DNA from: Myxococcota bacterium
GTDB taxonomy: Bacteria; Myxococcota; B64-G9
Direction: 5' to 3'
Length of the DNA: 64,000 nucleotides
Assembly: GCA_022710975.1 (NCBI GenBank)
Contig: JAKLGA010000008.1
Coordinates: 186,001 to 250,000, forward strand
Shown here one piece after another: positions 34,853 through 43,011 of this stretch. Each line of letters opens with the position of its first letter. Position 1 is the stretch's first letter. Below the pieces are notes generated by a model. The model was not told the origin of the DNA. It saw only the letters and a program-made list of their open reading frames with translations, and made no database searches. The position numbers were made by a program, and so were the translations under genes.

Positions 34853-36396
34853 GGGGCCCGGGCGCGCTCGCGGCCGCGCTGCTGGCCGCGCTCGGAGCCG
34901 GCTGCCCCGGGGAGGCGCCGCCCGACCCGGCCGCGCCGACCGACGCCGAGCGCCGCGCGGCCTGCGAGCTGCTCATCTCGACCACCACCGCGCTGCAGAG
35001 CCGCGACCCGGCCCTGCTCGCCCTGGTCGAGGCCGCCGGCGGCGAGCAGGCCGCGGCCTGCCTGGCCGAGCACCCCACCGAGCCCACCCGCTGCATGTCC
35101 CCGCAGCAGGCCGAGGCCTTCCTGCGCTCCCGGGGGGGGCTGGTGGAGGAGTGCCTGGGCTGGTCGGACGCGCTGCGCGGCTGCCTGCTGCGCGGAGACC
35201 TTGAGTCGCCCGGCTGCGCGGCGGCCTACGCCCGATCCCAGGGCCTGGTGAGCAGCGCGCCCCAGCGCAACGGCCCGGCCCCGCGCTGGAGCCTGCGCCT
35301 CGAGGAGCCGCTGCAGGCCCTGGTCACCCGGCCGGGCGGCCAGGTGATCGGCCTGACCCCCAGGGCAGCGCTGGGCCTGGCGGAGGGGCGCCAGACCTGG
35401 CGCACCGAGCTCGGGGCCGAGGCCGCCGGCTGGCTGCTCGACGCCGGGGGCGGCTGGCTGGTGACCGGGACCCGGGACGGCGCGCTGCTCGGCCTCGACG
35501 ACCTGACCGGCAGGCAGCGTTTCCGCGCCTCCCTGCCCGACGGGGCCTGGGCCGTGGAGGCCGCCCGCTTCGGAGCCCGCGTGCTGTTGCTCCGCAGCGA
35601 CGGCCGGCTGTCCTGGCTCAGCCCGGATCGCTGCGCGAGCCCGGGGGCCGGCTGCCTGGAGTCCTGGGACGTGCCCGGCGCGGGGCCGCTCCAGTCCGTC
35701 CAGCCCCTGCACGCCGGCCCGGGCGGGCTGCACCTGGTGACGGCGGACGAGCGCCTGCGCGCCCTGGAGCCGACCGGGCGGGTGCTGTTCGAGCTGGAGG
35801 CCCGCCGCTCCCTCGGGGAGGTGAGCCTGCTCTCGGGCGGGCACCTGGCCCTGGTGGTGGACGGCCAGGTGGCCGTGCTGCAGCCGCCGCTGTGCCGCTC
35901 GCAGGGGCCGCTGCGGCTCGGCCTGCCGCCGCAGCCCGCGGACGGGAGCCCGGACCTCGACGTGGAGCACGCCCCGCCCCCGGGCTGCGTGGTCTCCCTG
36001 GTCGAGGTGCCCGGCCTGGCCGCCTTCGCCCCCGCCCCGCTCGGCGGGGACGGGCTGGCGCTCGTGGCCGGCCTGCGGGTGCTGCGCCTGGACAGGCGCA
36101 CCGAGCGCTGGAGGACCGAGGTGCTGCCCGTGTCCGGGCCGCTGGCCAGCCCGGCCGGCCAGCTCTTCGTGCTGTGCCGCGGCGCGCGCCCGGACGCCGC
36201 CCTGCGCCTGCGCGCCCTGTCGGCCAGCACGGGCCTCAGCCTGTGGCTGGCCGAGACCCCTTTCCCGGCCGAGGCGGCCGGCGCCGGCGACCGCCCCCTG
36301 CTCGTCCTGGACGGCGACAGGCTGGTGGTCGGGCTGGGCCCGCACCTGGCCGTCTGGGAGCTGGCGGCCGCGCCGGCCGAGGGAGGGACGCCATGA
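34849..36396 (+). CDS. Cys-rich PQQ-like propeller lipoprotein (copy B)
   Basis: A 515-residue paralogue of the preceding protein: lipobox GAGC (C19), a Cys-rich helical domain with similarly spaced cysteines (CELL, C, CMSPQQ, EECLGWSDALRGCL, C), then propeller blades (GLTPRAALGLAEGRQTWRTEL, GALLGLDDLTGRQRF, VLRLDRRTERWRTE). The GTG start overlaps the previous stop (GTGA). Tandem duplication followed by divergence is the simplest origin. The two products may form a heteromeric surface or BAM-associated scaffold. Confidence 0.87.
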   Translation: MRGPGALAAALLAALGAGCPGEAPPDPAAPTDAERRAACELLISTTTALQSRDPALLALVEAAGGEQAAACLAEHPTEPTRCMSPQQAEAFLRSRGGLVEECLGWSDALRGCLLRGDLESPGCAAAYARSQGLVSSAPQRNGPAPRWSLRLEEPLQALVTRPGGQVIGLTPRAALGLAEGRQTWRTELGAEAAGWLLDAGGGWLVTGTRDGALLGLDDLTGRQRFRASLPDGAWAVEAARFGARVLLLRSDGRLSWLSPDRCASPGAGCLESWDVPGAGPLQSVQPLHAGPGGLHLVTADERLRALEPTGRVLFELEARRSLGEVSLLSGGHLALVVDGQVAVLQPPLCRSQGPLRLGLPPQPADGSPDLDVEHAPPPGCVVSLVEVPGLAAFAPAPLGGDGLALVAGLRVLRLDRRTERWRTEVLPVSGPLASPAGQLFVLCRGARPDAALRLRALSASTGLSLWLAETPFPAEAAGAGDRPLLVLDGDRLVVGLGPHLAVWELAAAPAEGGTP

Positions 36397-36710
36397 GCCG
36401 GGCCCTGGCCGCCGATCCGCAGGCCATCCGCGCCGCGCTGGCCGCAGCCCACCTGGGGGAGCGCTCGGGCCTGGATCCCAAGGCGCTCAGGGCCCACCTG
36501 ATCGTGCACGAGCTGGTGGAGAAACAGCTCCTGGAGGACGACCCCCCCGAGGTGGGGTTGGCCCTCGACCGCCTGCTGGCCCGGGGCCTCGAGCGCCACG
36601 AGGCGGTGCACCGCATCGGCGTGGTGGTCACCCGCCAGGCCATGGGCATGCTGCGGTCGGGCGGCGGCCTGGATCGGGCTGCCTACCTCGCGGAGCTGGC
36701 CAGGCTGTAG
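36393..36710 (+). CDS. Small DUF1841-like protein
   Basis: A 105-residue helical protein. LRAHLIVHELVEKQLLEDDP and LLARGLERHEAVHRIGVVV resemble the conserved His-rich part of DUF1841 (which has a HEAEHR segment), but the N-terminal half differs. The conserved histidines could bind metal. Start ATG overlaps the propeller copy B stop by 4 nt, so it is the third gene of that operon. Cytosolic, unlike its operon mates. Confidence 0.6.
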   Translation: MSRALAADPQAIRAALAAAHLGERSGLDPKALRAHLIVHELVEKQLLEDDPPEVGLALDRLLARGLERHEAVHRIGVVVTRQAMGMLRSGGGLDRAAYLAELARL

Positions 36711-36714
36711 CCTC

Positions 36715-37128
36715 TCAACGCCGGCGGACGGCCTGGCGGTGGCGCCACAACCGGCGCGCGCTCCAGGCGGCCATGCCCAGGCCGAGCAGCAGGGCCCCGA
36801 CGGCCAGCAGGTCGAGCCAGAGCGGCAGCCCCCACAGCCCCTCGAGCCGGAGCAGGGCCACCAGGCCGAGGCGCCCGGCGAAGGCCAGCAGCATCAGTCC
36901 GAGCCCCAGCCAGCCGATCAGGCGCGCCTCGCGGGCCGCCTCCGGGGTGAGCAGCTCGCTGAAGTCGAAGCGGATGTCCGCCGAGGAGTCGTAGCGCTCG
37001 AAGGGCTCCTGGTCCAGGCTGGGCCCGGCCGGCCGCAGGGGCTGCCCGCAGGCCGGGCAGCGTTCGCGCCCCGAGGCCCAGTGGCCCTCGGGGTAGCGCG
37101 TCAGGCAACCGCTGCAGAGCTTGTCCAT
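36715..37128 (-). CDS. Zinc-ribbon membrane protein
   Basis: A 137-residue protein with an N-terminal zinc ribbon (C5, C8, C24, C27), an acidic linker (DIRFDFSELLTPE) and two membrane helices (about 70-90 and 100-120), ending in a basic cytoplasmic tail. GGGAGGTGCGCGC precedes ATG 37128. It is divergent from the cyclase-kinase gene, 99 nt apart. Zinc ribbon plus helices is common in myxobacterial signalling neighbourhoods; no defined function. Confidence 0.72.
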   Translation of the reverse strand: MDKLCSGCLTRYPEGHWASGRERCPACGQPLRPAGPSLDQEPFERYDSSADIRFDFSELLTPEAAREARLIGWLGLGLMLLAFAGRLGLVALLRLEGLWGLPLWLDLLAVGALLLGLGMAAWSARRLWRHRQAVRRR

Positions 37129-37227
37129 GCGCGCACCTCCCGGGCGGCCGCAATCTACCAACGCCCCACGCGGGACACAAGCGGGGTCGCACGCCCGCGG
37201 AAAGGGTGGTACGCTCCCCGCTTGCCG

Positions 37228-40200
37228 ATGACCACCACGCCTCCCAAGACGCTGCTCGGCCGCGCGCTGGCGACCTCTCCCCAGATCGAGCGCATGCTGG
37301 CGGAGCCGCCCCGGGCCGAGGGCTCCTACACCCAGGCCGTGCGGGCCATCGTGTTCACCGACATCGTGGGCTCGACCGCCTTCTTCGAGCGCCACGGCGA
37401 CCAGGCCGGCATGGCGATGATCGAGCGGCACCACCGCCTGCTGGTTCCGCGCATCGCCGAGCACGGCGGGCGCCTGGTCAAGACCATCGGCGACGCGCTG
37501 ATGGCGCTCTTCCCCGAGGCCCAGGACGCGGTCGCGGCCGCGGTCGGCATGCAGTCCGCCCTGAAGGAGCACAACGCCTCCCAGGCCCCGGACGAGCGCA
37601 TCGCCGTGCGCATCGGGATCCACCACGGCTCGGTCATCCTGCACCTGGAGGACGTCTTCGGCGACGTGGTCAACGCCGCGGCGCGCGTGGAGGCCCTGGC
37701 GGGCGGGGCGCAGATCCTGCTCTCGGCCAGCGCCAACCTGGCGCTGCCGCCAGGCTTCCCCTTCCGCCGCAGCCTGTTCGACGCCGTGCGGGTCAAGGGC
37801 AAGGAGGCCCCGCTCGAGGTGTACGAGGTGCTGTGGGATCCGGACGCCCCGGCGCCCGTCCCGCTGGCCCGCCTGCGGGTGGAGCCCGGCCGCGTGCTGG
37901 GCGGGCGCTACCAGGTGCTGGCCGAGCTGGGCGAGGGCGGCATGGGCCAGGTGGTGCGCGCCCGCGATCTCGCGCTGGACGAGGAGATCGCGCTCAAGTT
38001 CGTGCGGCCGGAGCTGATGCGCGACGCCGAGGCGATCGCGCGGCTGAAGCGCGAGGTCAAGCTGGCCCGGGCCATCACCCACCCCAACGTCTGCCGCATC
38101 CACGAGTTCCAGGAGATGGACGGCGTGGCCTTCCTGTGCATGGAGCTGCTGCGCGGACAGACCCTTCAGGCCGCGCTGCAGGGCCAGCCTCCCCTGCCGG
38201 TCGCGCGCCTGCTCGAGCTGGCCGGCGGCATCACGGCCGGGCTGCACGCGGCCCACGCCCAGGGGGTGATCCACCGCGACCTGAAACCGGCCAACATCAT
38301 GCTGGAGGAGCGCACCGGCCGGGTGGTGCTGATGGACTTCGGCATCGCCGAGCTGGCCGCGGTCCGGGGGGGGCTCCAGGACTCGAGCGTGCTGGGCACG
38401 CCCGAGTACATGGCCCCGGAGCAGGTGCGCGGCGACCCCGTCGGCCCTGCCACCGACGTCTACGCGCTGGGGGTGATCCTGTACCTGCTGGCCACGGGCC
38501 AGCCCCCGCACCAGGCCGACACCCCCATCGCGGTGGCCATGAAGCACCTGCAGGTCGAGCCGGCCTCGCCCGCGGCGCTCCGCCCCGAGCTGCCCGCGCG
38601 CCTCACCCAGGTGATCCTGCGCTGCTTGGCCAAGGCCCCGGCGGAGCGCTTCCCGGACGCGCCCTCGGTCTGGCGGGCCCTCGACCCCCAGGCCTCCGCG
38701 GCGCGCCCCCGCCGCCGCTGGCTGCTGCCCTCCCTGGCCGCAGCCTGCCTGCTGGCGGGCTCGGCCGCGGCCTGGCTGTGGGCCGCTGGCCAGCCGCAGG
38801 CCCCGGCGTTCGGCAGCCCGAGACCTCTCGTCTCCAGCCAGGCCGTGGACGATCTCGGACGCTTCTCGCCCGACGGGCGCACGCTGGCCTTCGTGCGGGA
38901 CGGCGAGCTGTGGCGCCTGGAGGCGAACGGCGACGAGGCTCGCCTGACCCAGGCGGCGCAGGCCAGCCTGGACGAGGGCCTGTCCGGGCTGTGCTGGACC
39001 CGCGACGGCGGCGGCCTGCTCTTCAGCTCCACCCGCGAGCAGCCCCCCGGCACCCTGGTGGCCGACGCGCGCGACGGCGCCCTGCGGCCGCTGCGCCCGG
39101 GCGCGGTCGCGGCCGACCTCAGCCCCGACGGCCAGCGGCTGGCCTGGGTCGAGCGGGACGCGGAGGGGCGCTCCGGCCTGTGGCTGGGCGCGCCGGACGG
39201 CGGCGCCGCCCGGGCGCTCCTCCCGCCCGAGCCCTCGCGCTCCTTCCTGCAGCCGCGCTGGTCTCCAGACGGCGCCCGCCTGGCGCTGGTGGTGCACCAG
39301 GCCGGGTACCGCTCCACGACCGACATCGGACTGGTGGACGCGGACAGCGGTGAGCTCGAGCTGCTCACGCGGGACGGGGCCGGCGCCAAGGCGGCCAACA
39401 CCGATCCGGCCTGGATGCCGGACGGCCGCGGCCTGGTGTACGCCTCCAAGCGCACGGGCGCCCTGGCGCTGTACCACGTGCCGCGGGACGGCGGCGCCTC
39501 GACGCCGCTGGCCCCGGGCGCGGTCGAGGAGCAGCGCCACCCGGACGTGTCCCCGGACGGCGCGCGCCTCGTGTTCACCTCCCGCTCCGAGGCCGTGGAC
39601 ATCGCGCTGGCGGGGCTCACCGGGGGTGAGCCCCGCGCGCTCACCCGGGACGTGTGGCTGGATCGCTTCCCGGCCTTCTCGCCCGACGGCCGGCGCGTGG
39701 CCTACCGGGTGCAGCGCAACGCCGACGCACCCGAGGAGCGCACCCTGGTCCTGCTGGAGCTCGGCGGGGGCGCCGAGGAGCGCCTGACGGGACCGGTGGG
39801 CCTGCGCGACTTCGCCTTCTGCGGGCCGGACAAGCTGGTGTACGTGGCCACCGAGGACGAGCGGCGCACCCTCGGCCTGCTCTCGCTGGCCCCGGGCGCG
39901 GAGCGCGGGCGGGCCGAGGTGGTGCTCACGGGCTTCGACCGCACCTTCGCCCCCACCTGCCACCCGAGCTCGGGCCTGATCGCCTTCCACGGCCGGTCCA
40001 GGCCGGGCGACCCGCTGCGGGTGCACCTGCTCGGCCCGGACGGTCAGGCCCGGCCCTTCCCGGCCGGAGAGGACGGCGTCTCCGACTACCCCGCCTTCTC
40101 GCCCGACGGGAAACGCCTGGCCTACCGCTGGGCGCCGGCGGAGGAGCGCCGGGGCGAGGCCGAGCTCAGGCTGGCGGGCCTGGCGGGCCGGCCGGCCGAG

Positions 40201-40455
40201 CGGATCACCGCGCACCCCAGCTTCCGCCGCGCCCAGCGCCGCCTGGCCTTCACCCCGCAGGGCCTGGTGTACGCCGAGGCGCTGCCCGGGGGCGCCGCCC
40301 TGTGGCGCGCGCGGCCCGGGGCGGAGCCCGAGCTGCTGCGGAGGCTCGACGACACGCACACGCTGGACTTCGACCTGTCGCCCGACGGCGCCGAGGTGGT
40401 CTACCCGCGCGTGGTGCGCAAGGCCGATCTGTACCAGCTCTCCCGCGCGCCCTGA
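37228..40455 (+). CDS. Fused adenylate/guanylate cyclase - Ser/Thr kinase - TolB-type propeller receptor
   Basis: A 1075-residue multidomain receptor. Residues ~35-205 are a class III cyclase with metal aspartates D45 and D89. Residues ~220-480 are a Hanks-type kinase: G-loop GEGGMGQV (235-242), K257, HRDLKPAN with D351, DFG D370 and a SVLGTPEYMAPE activation segment, so it looks active. A membrane helix (~498-517) separates these cytosolic domains from a ~540-residue exported WD40/TolB-like propeller (FSPDGRTLAFV, WSPDGARLALV, VSPDGARLVFT, FSPDGKRLAYR). External binding could control both cAMP/cGMP production and phosphorylation. The start is ATG 37228; no strong ribosome site. Confidence 0.93.
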   Translation: MTTTPPKTLLGRALATSPQIERMLAEPPRAEGSYTQAVRAIVFTDIVGSTAFFERHGDQAGMAMIERHHRLLVPRIAEHGGRLVKTIGDALMALFPEAQDAVAAAVGMQSALKEHNASQAPDERIAVRIGIHHGSVILHLEDVFGDVVNAAARVEALAGGAQILLSASANLALPPGFPFRRSLFDAVRVKGKEAPLEVYEVLWDPDAPAPVPLARLRVEPGRVLGGRYQVLAELGEGGMGQVVRARDLALDEEIALKFVRPELMRDAEAIARLKREVKLARAITHPNVCRIHEFQEMDGVAFLCMELLRGQTLQAALQGQPPLPVARLLELAGGITAGLHAAHAQGVIHRDLKPANIMLEERTGRVVLMDFGIAELAAVRGGLQDSSVLGTPEYMAPEQVRGDPVGPATDVYALGVILYLLATGQPPHQADTPIAVAMKHLQVEPASPAALRPELPARLTQVILRCLAKAPAERFPDAPSVWRALDPQASAARPRRRWLLPSLAAACLLAGSAAAWLWAAGQPQAPAFGSPRPLVSSQAVDDLGRFSPDGRTLAFVRDGELWRLEANGDEARLTQAAQASLDEGLSGLCWTRDGGGLLFSSTREQPPGTLVADARDGALRPLRPGAVAADLSPDGQRLAWVERDAEGRSGLWLGAPDGGAARALLPPEPSRSFLQPRWSPDGARLALVVHQAGYRSTTDIGLVDADSGELELLTRDGAGAKAANTDPAWMPDGRGLVYASKRTGALALYHVPRDGGASTPLAPGAVEEQRHPDVSPDGARLVFTSRSEAVDIALAGLTGGEPRALTRDVWLDRFPAFSPDGRRVAYRVQRNADAPEERTLVLLELGGGAEERLTGPVGLRDFAFCGPDKLVYVATEDERRTLGLLSLAPGAERGRAEVVLTGFDRTFAPTCHPSSGLIAFHGRSRPGDPLRVHLLGPDGQARPFPAGEDGVSDYPAFSPDGKRLAYRWAPAEERRGEAELRLAGLAGRPAERITAHPSFRRAQRRLAFTPQGLVYAEALPGGAALWRARPGAEPELLRRLDDTHTLDFDLSPDGAEVVYPRVVRKADLYQLSRAP

Positions 40456-40474
40456 CAGGTGCGGGCCCACCCCT

Positions 40475-42031
40475 TCACGGGCGCGTAGCCCTCCGTCCGA
40501 ACGGGATGCCGAGCCGGCGCATGCGGTGCCGCAGTGTATTCGGGTGGATCCCGAGCAGCTCCGCGGCCCCCTGCGGCCCGTTGACCCGCCCTCCGACCCG
40601 GCCCAAGACGGTCTGGATGTGGCACCGCTCGAAGTCGTCGAGGCGGACCGACCCGTCGCCGGGCGCCGAGAAGCCTCCTGACGCGCCGCCGGCAGGGAGC
40701 GGCAGCAGGTCCGCGAAGGACAGCGGCCCCTCGGGTGAGAGGATCAGCGCTCGCTCGATCACGTTCTGCAGCTCGCGCACGTTGCCCGGCCACGGGTAGG
40801 CGAGGAGGCGCTGGAGCGCCCCGGGCCCGAGGGGCGGGACCCTGGCCAGTCGCTGTTCGGCGCTCTTCCGCTGGAGGAAGTGGTGGACCAGGGAAGGGAG
40901 GTCATCCAGCCGCTCGCGCAGCGGTGGGAGCGTGATCGGGAAGACGTTCAGGCGGTACCAGAGGTCCTCGCGGAAACGCCCCTCCTGGACCATCCGGCGC
41001 AGGTCGCGGTTCGAGGCCGCGATCAGGCGCACGTCGACCCGCATCGAGGCCGAGCCGCCGACGACGTGGTACTCCCCGGTCTGGAGCACCCGCAGCAGCC
41101 GGGACTGGACGTCCATCGGCAGCTCGCCGATCTCGTCGAGGAACAGCGTCCCCCGGTCCGCGCGCTCGAACAGGCCCCGCCGCCTCGCGACCGCGCCGGT
41201 GAAGGCCCCGCGTTCGTGGCCGAAGAGTTCGCTGTCGATCAGGGACGCGGGGATCGCGCCGCAGTTGGCCTTGACGAAGGGACGCTCACGCCGCGCGGAC
41301 ATCCGGTGGATGGCGTTGGCGATCACGTCCTTGCCCGACCCTGTCTCGCCCAGCAGCAGCACGGGGCTGCCGAGCGGCGCGACCTTCCTCGCCAGCTCCA
41401 TCACGCCCCGCAGGCCGAACTGCGCGCCCACGACCTCGTCGCCGACCAGGTGGTGCATCTCCTTCCGCAGGGCGCGGTTGTCCTCCTCCAGCGAGTCCTT
41501 GAGCCGGACCAGCTCCTGGAAGCGGAGGGCGTTGGTCACCGCGATCGAGAGCGGATCGTTCACCTGGTCGATCAGGCGCGCGTGCTCCGCCGTGTACCGC
41601 CCCGGCCCCGCGGAGTACAGCACGAGCAGGGCCGCGCGCTGGCCCTCGATGAACAGCAGCCTGGCCAGGGCGGAGTAGTCCCCGCGCTTGTCGAAGGCCG
41701 CGGCCATCACGCTCCCCACCGCGTCGCCGTCCCCGCCGGGCAGGATGAAAGTCAGCCCGGAGGGGTCCGCCTCCTCGAGGCGGCGCGCGATCGTGGCCAG
41801 CGCCCCCCTCGGGATCGACACGACCTTCTCCAGGAGCTGCCCGCCGCCGGGGAGGGCCCTGGCGATGATCCGGACGGTCAGCGACTCCGGGTCGTAGACA
41901 CCCAGGAACACCTCGTCCGTGGGCATGGCGGACTGCAGGACGAGGAGCAAGCGGTGGAGGGCGGTGTCGATCTTAAGGTTGCTGCTGATCGCCTTCGTCG
42001 CTTCCTTGAAGAACTCGTTGGCGTCGATCAC
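40475..42031 (-). CDS. Sigma-54-dependent activator with GAF sensor
   Basis: A 518-residue enhancer-binding protein: GAF-type sensor (about 25-180), AAA+ domain with Walker A GETGSGKD, the sigma-54 contact loop GAFTGA (in ELFGHERGAFTGA), Walker B TLFLDEIGEL and the RFREDLWYRLNVFPI region, then a Fis-type helix-turn-helix (FERCHIQTVLGRVGGRVNGP, LGIHPNTLRHRMRRLGI). I chose GTG 42031 with GGAGA upstream; the frame continues to a TTG at 42091 without a ribosome site. It is divergent from an exporter operon with a perfect sigma-54 promoter, so it is probably that operon's activator. The GAF ligand is unknown. Confidence 0.94.
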   Translation of the reverse strand: MIDANEFFKEATKAISSNLKIDTALHRLLLVLQSAMPTDEVFLGVYDPESLTVRIIARALPGGGQLLEKVVSIPRGALATIARRLEEADPSGLTFILPGGDGDAVGSVMAAAFDKRGDYSALARLLFIEGQRAALLVLYSAGPGRYTAEHARLIDQVNDPLSIAVTNALRFQELVRLKDSLEEDNRALRKEMHHLVGDEVVGAQFGLRGVMELARKVAPLGSPVLLLGETGSGKDVIANAIHRMSARRERPFVKANCGAIPASLIDSELFGHERGAFTGAVARRRGLFERADRGTLFLDEIGELPMDVQSRLLRVLQTGEYHVVGGSASMRVDVRLIAASNRDLRRMVQEGRFREDLWYRLNVFPITLPPLRERLDDLPSLVHHFLQRKSAEQRLARVPPLGPGALQRLLAYPWPGNVRELQNVIERALILSPEGPLSFADLLPLPAGGASGGFSAPGDGSVRLDDFERCHIQTVLGRVGGRVNGPQGAAELLGIHPNTLRHRMRRLGIPFGRRATRP

Positions 42032-42054
42032 GCGGGTCTCCGATTTGGGAATTC

Positions 42055-42081
42055 TACCGCGGACGGTAAATCGCGTTACCG
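42055..42081. promoter_or_regulatory. Inverted repeats, probable activator-binding sites
   Basis: TACCG-N4-CGGTA (42055-42068) adjoins CGGTAA-N6-TTACCG (42064-42081), two overlapping dyads built from the same CGGTA half-site. They lie ~95 bp upstream of the predicted sigma-54 transcript start and overlap the -10 and spacer of the activator's own promoter. Confidence 0.55.
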
Positions 42082-42091
42082 CCCGTGTCAA
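42063..42091 (-). promoter_or_regulatory. Sigma-70-like promoter of the sigma-54 activator gene
   Basis: Minus strand TTGACA (42091-42086), a 17-nt spacer and TACCGT (42068-42063). The predicted start is near 42056, 25 nt before GTG 42031. The inverted repeats at 42055-42081 overlap it, consistent with autoregulation. Confidence 0.6.
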
Positions 42092-42140
42092 TTCACAGGG
42101 TCTAATTCAACCAACGTGCTGTTTTTCCATCTCTTCTGCA

Positions 42141-42156
42141 TGGCACACGCATTGCT
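42141..42156 (+). promoter_or_regulatory. Sigma-54 (-24/-12) promoter of the exporter operon
   Basis: TGGCACACGCATTGCT matches the consensus TGGCACRN4TTGCW at every defined position, with the -24 GG at 42142-42143 and the -12 GC at 42154-42155. Predicted transcript start ~42167, 26 nt before ATG 42193. Confidence 0.85.
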
Positions 42157-42192
42157 CTTGTCCCGGCAGGAGAAAACCATGGAGGTGTCCCG

Positions 42193-43011
42193 ATGACGGC
42201 GACCCTGCAGGCTTTGACCCGGGTGCTCGACCTGATCGTCCTCGGTCTCCTGCTCGGGAGCCCGGCCGCCAGGGCCGCGGACCTCACCGCGCGCGAGATC
42301 ATGGTCAAGAGCTACGAGGTCTCGCGCGTCCAGGACTCGACCGGCGTCGGCGTCCTGACCCTCTACAACGCATCGGGCGACAAGCGCGTCCGCGAGACGA
42401 CCCAGGTGGGGAAGCTCGACCCGAACGGCAGGGACCAGAAGCGGCTGATCCGCTTCGTCTCGCCGGCGGACGTCAAGGGCACCGGCCTGCTCACCGTGGA
42501 GCACCACGACGGCGACGACGACATCTGGATCTACCTGCCGGCCCTGCGCAAGGTCAGGCGCATCGTCTCCCAGGAGAAGTCGAACACCTTCATGGGCAGC
42601 GAGTTCTCGTACGTGGACATCCTCGATCCCCAGGTCGACGACTATACGCACACGCTCGTGGGCAAGGTGGCCCTGGAGGGCGTCGAGTGCTTCAAGATCG
42701 AGTCGGTCCCGACCAGCGCGGCGATCAAGGACGAGCACGGCTACGCGAAGAAGGTGAGCTGGATCCGCGGCGACAACTTCGTCGCGTCTCAGATCGACTT
42801 CTACGACAAGACCGGGGCGCTGCTGAAGACGCAGACGGCGAGGAACATCCATGAGGTCGACAAGACCGCGCACAAGTGGCTGCCCCTGGTGCGCGTGATG
42901 AGCAACCACCAGACCAAGCGGCGGAGCGAGCTGGTCCTGAAGGACATCAAGGTCAACGTCGGGGTTGGCGACGACGTGTTCTCCACCGCCAACCTCGAGC
43001 GGGGCCGATGA
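42193..43011 (+). CDS. LolA-like outer-membrane lipoprotein-sorting protein
   Basis: A 272-residue periplasmic protein with a signal peptide (cleavage near ARA-AD) and a LolA-like half-barrel body of the type annotated outer-membrane lipoprotein-sorting protein (EIMVKSYEVSR, TLYNASGDKRVRETTQ, KGTGLLTVEHHDGDDDIWIYLPALRKVRRI, SNTFMGSEFSYVDI). In related clusters such proteins accompany RND/MMPL pumps and probably ferry a hydrophobic substrate across the periplasm. GGAGG lies 7 nt before ATG 42193. It is the first gene after the sigma-54 promoter. Confidence 0.9.
   Translation: MTATLQALTRVLDLIVLGLLLGSPAARAADLTAREIMVKSYEVSRVQDSTGVGVLTLYNASGDKRVRETTQVGKLDPNGRDQKRLIRFVSPADVKGTGLLTVEHHDGDDDIWIYLPALRKVRRIVSQEKSNTFMGSEFSYVDILDPQVDDYTHTLVGKVALEGVECFKIESVPTSAAIKDEHGYAKKVSWIRGDNFVASQIDFYDKTGALLKTQTARNIHEVDKTAHKWLPLVRVMSNHQTKRRSELVLKDIKVNVGVGDDVFSTANLERGR

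Noticed and set aside
36715-40470. A 1251-codon open frame on the minus strand opposite the cyclase-kinase gene
   Set aside because: It is the antisense shadow of a long high-GC gene; only its last 137 codons (36715-37128) look like a real protein with a ribosome site.
42179-42196. A five-codon leader peptide starting at the ATG 42179 before the LolA-like gene
   Set aside because: It overlaps the ribosome site of the real gene and is too short to call; probably chance.
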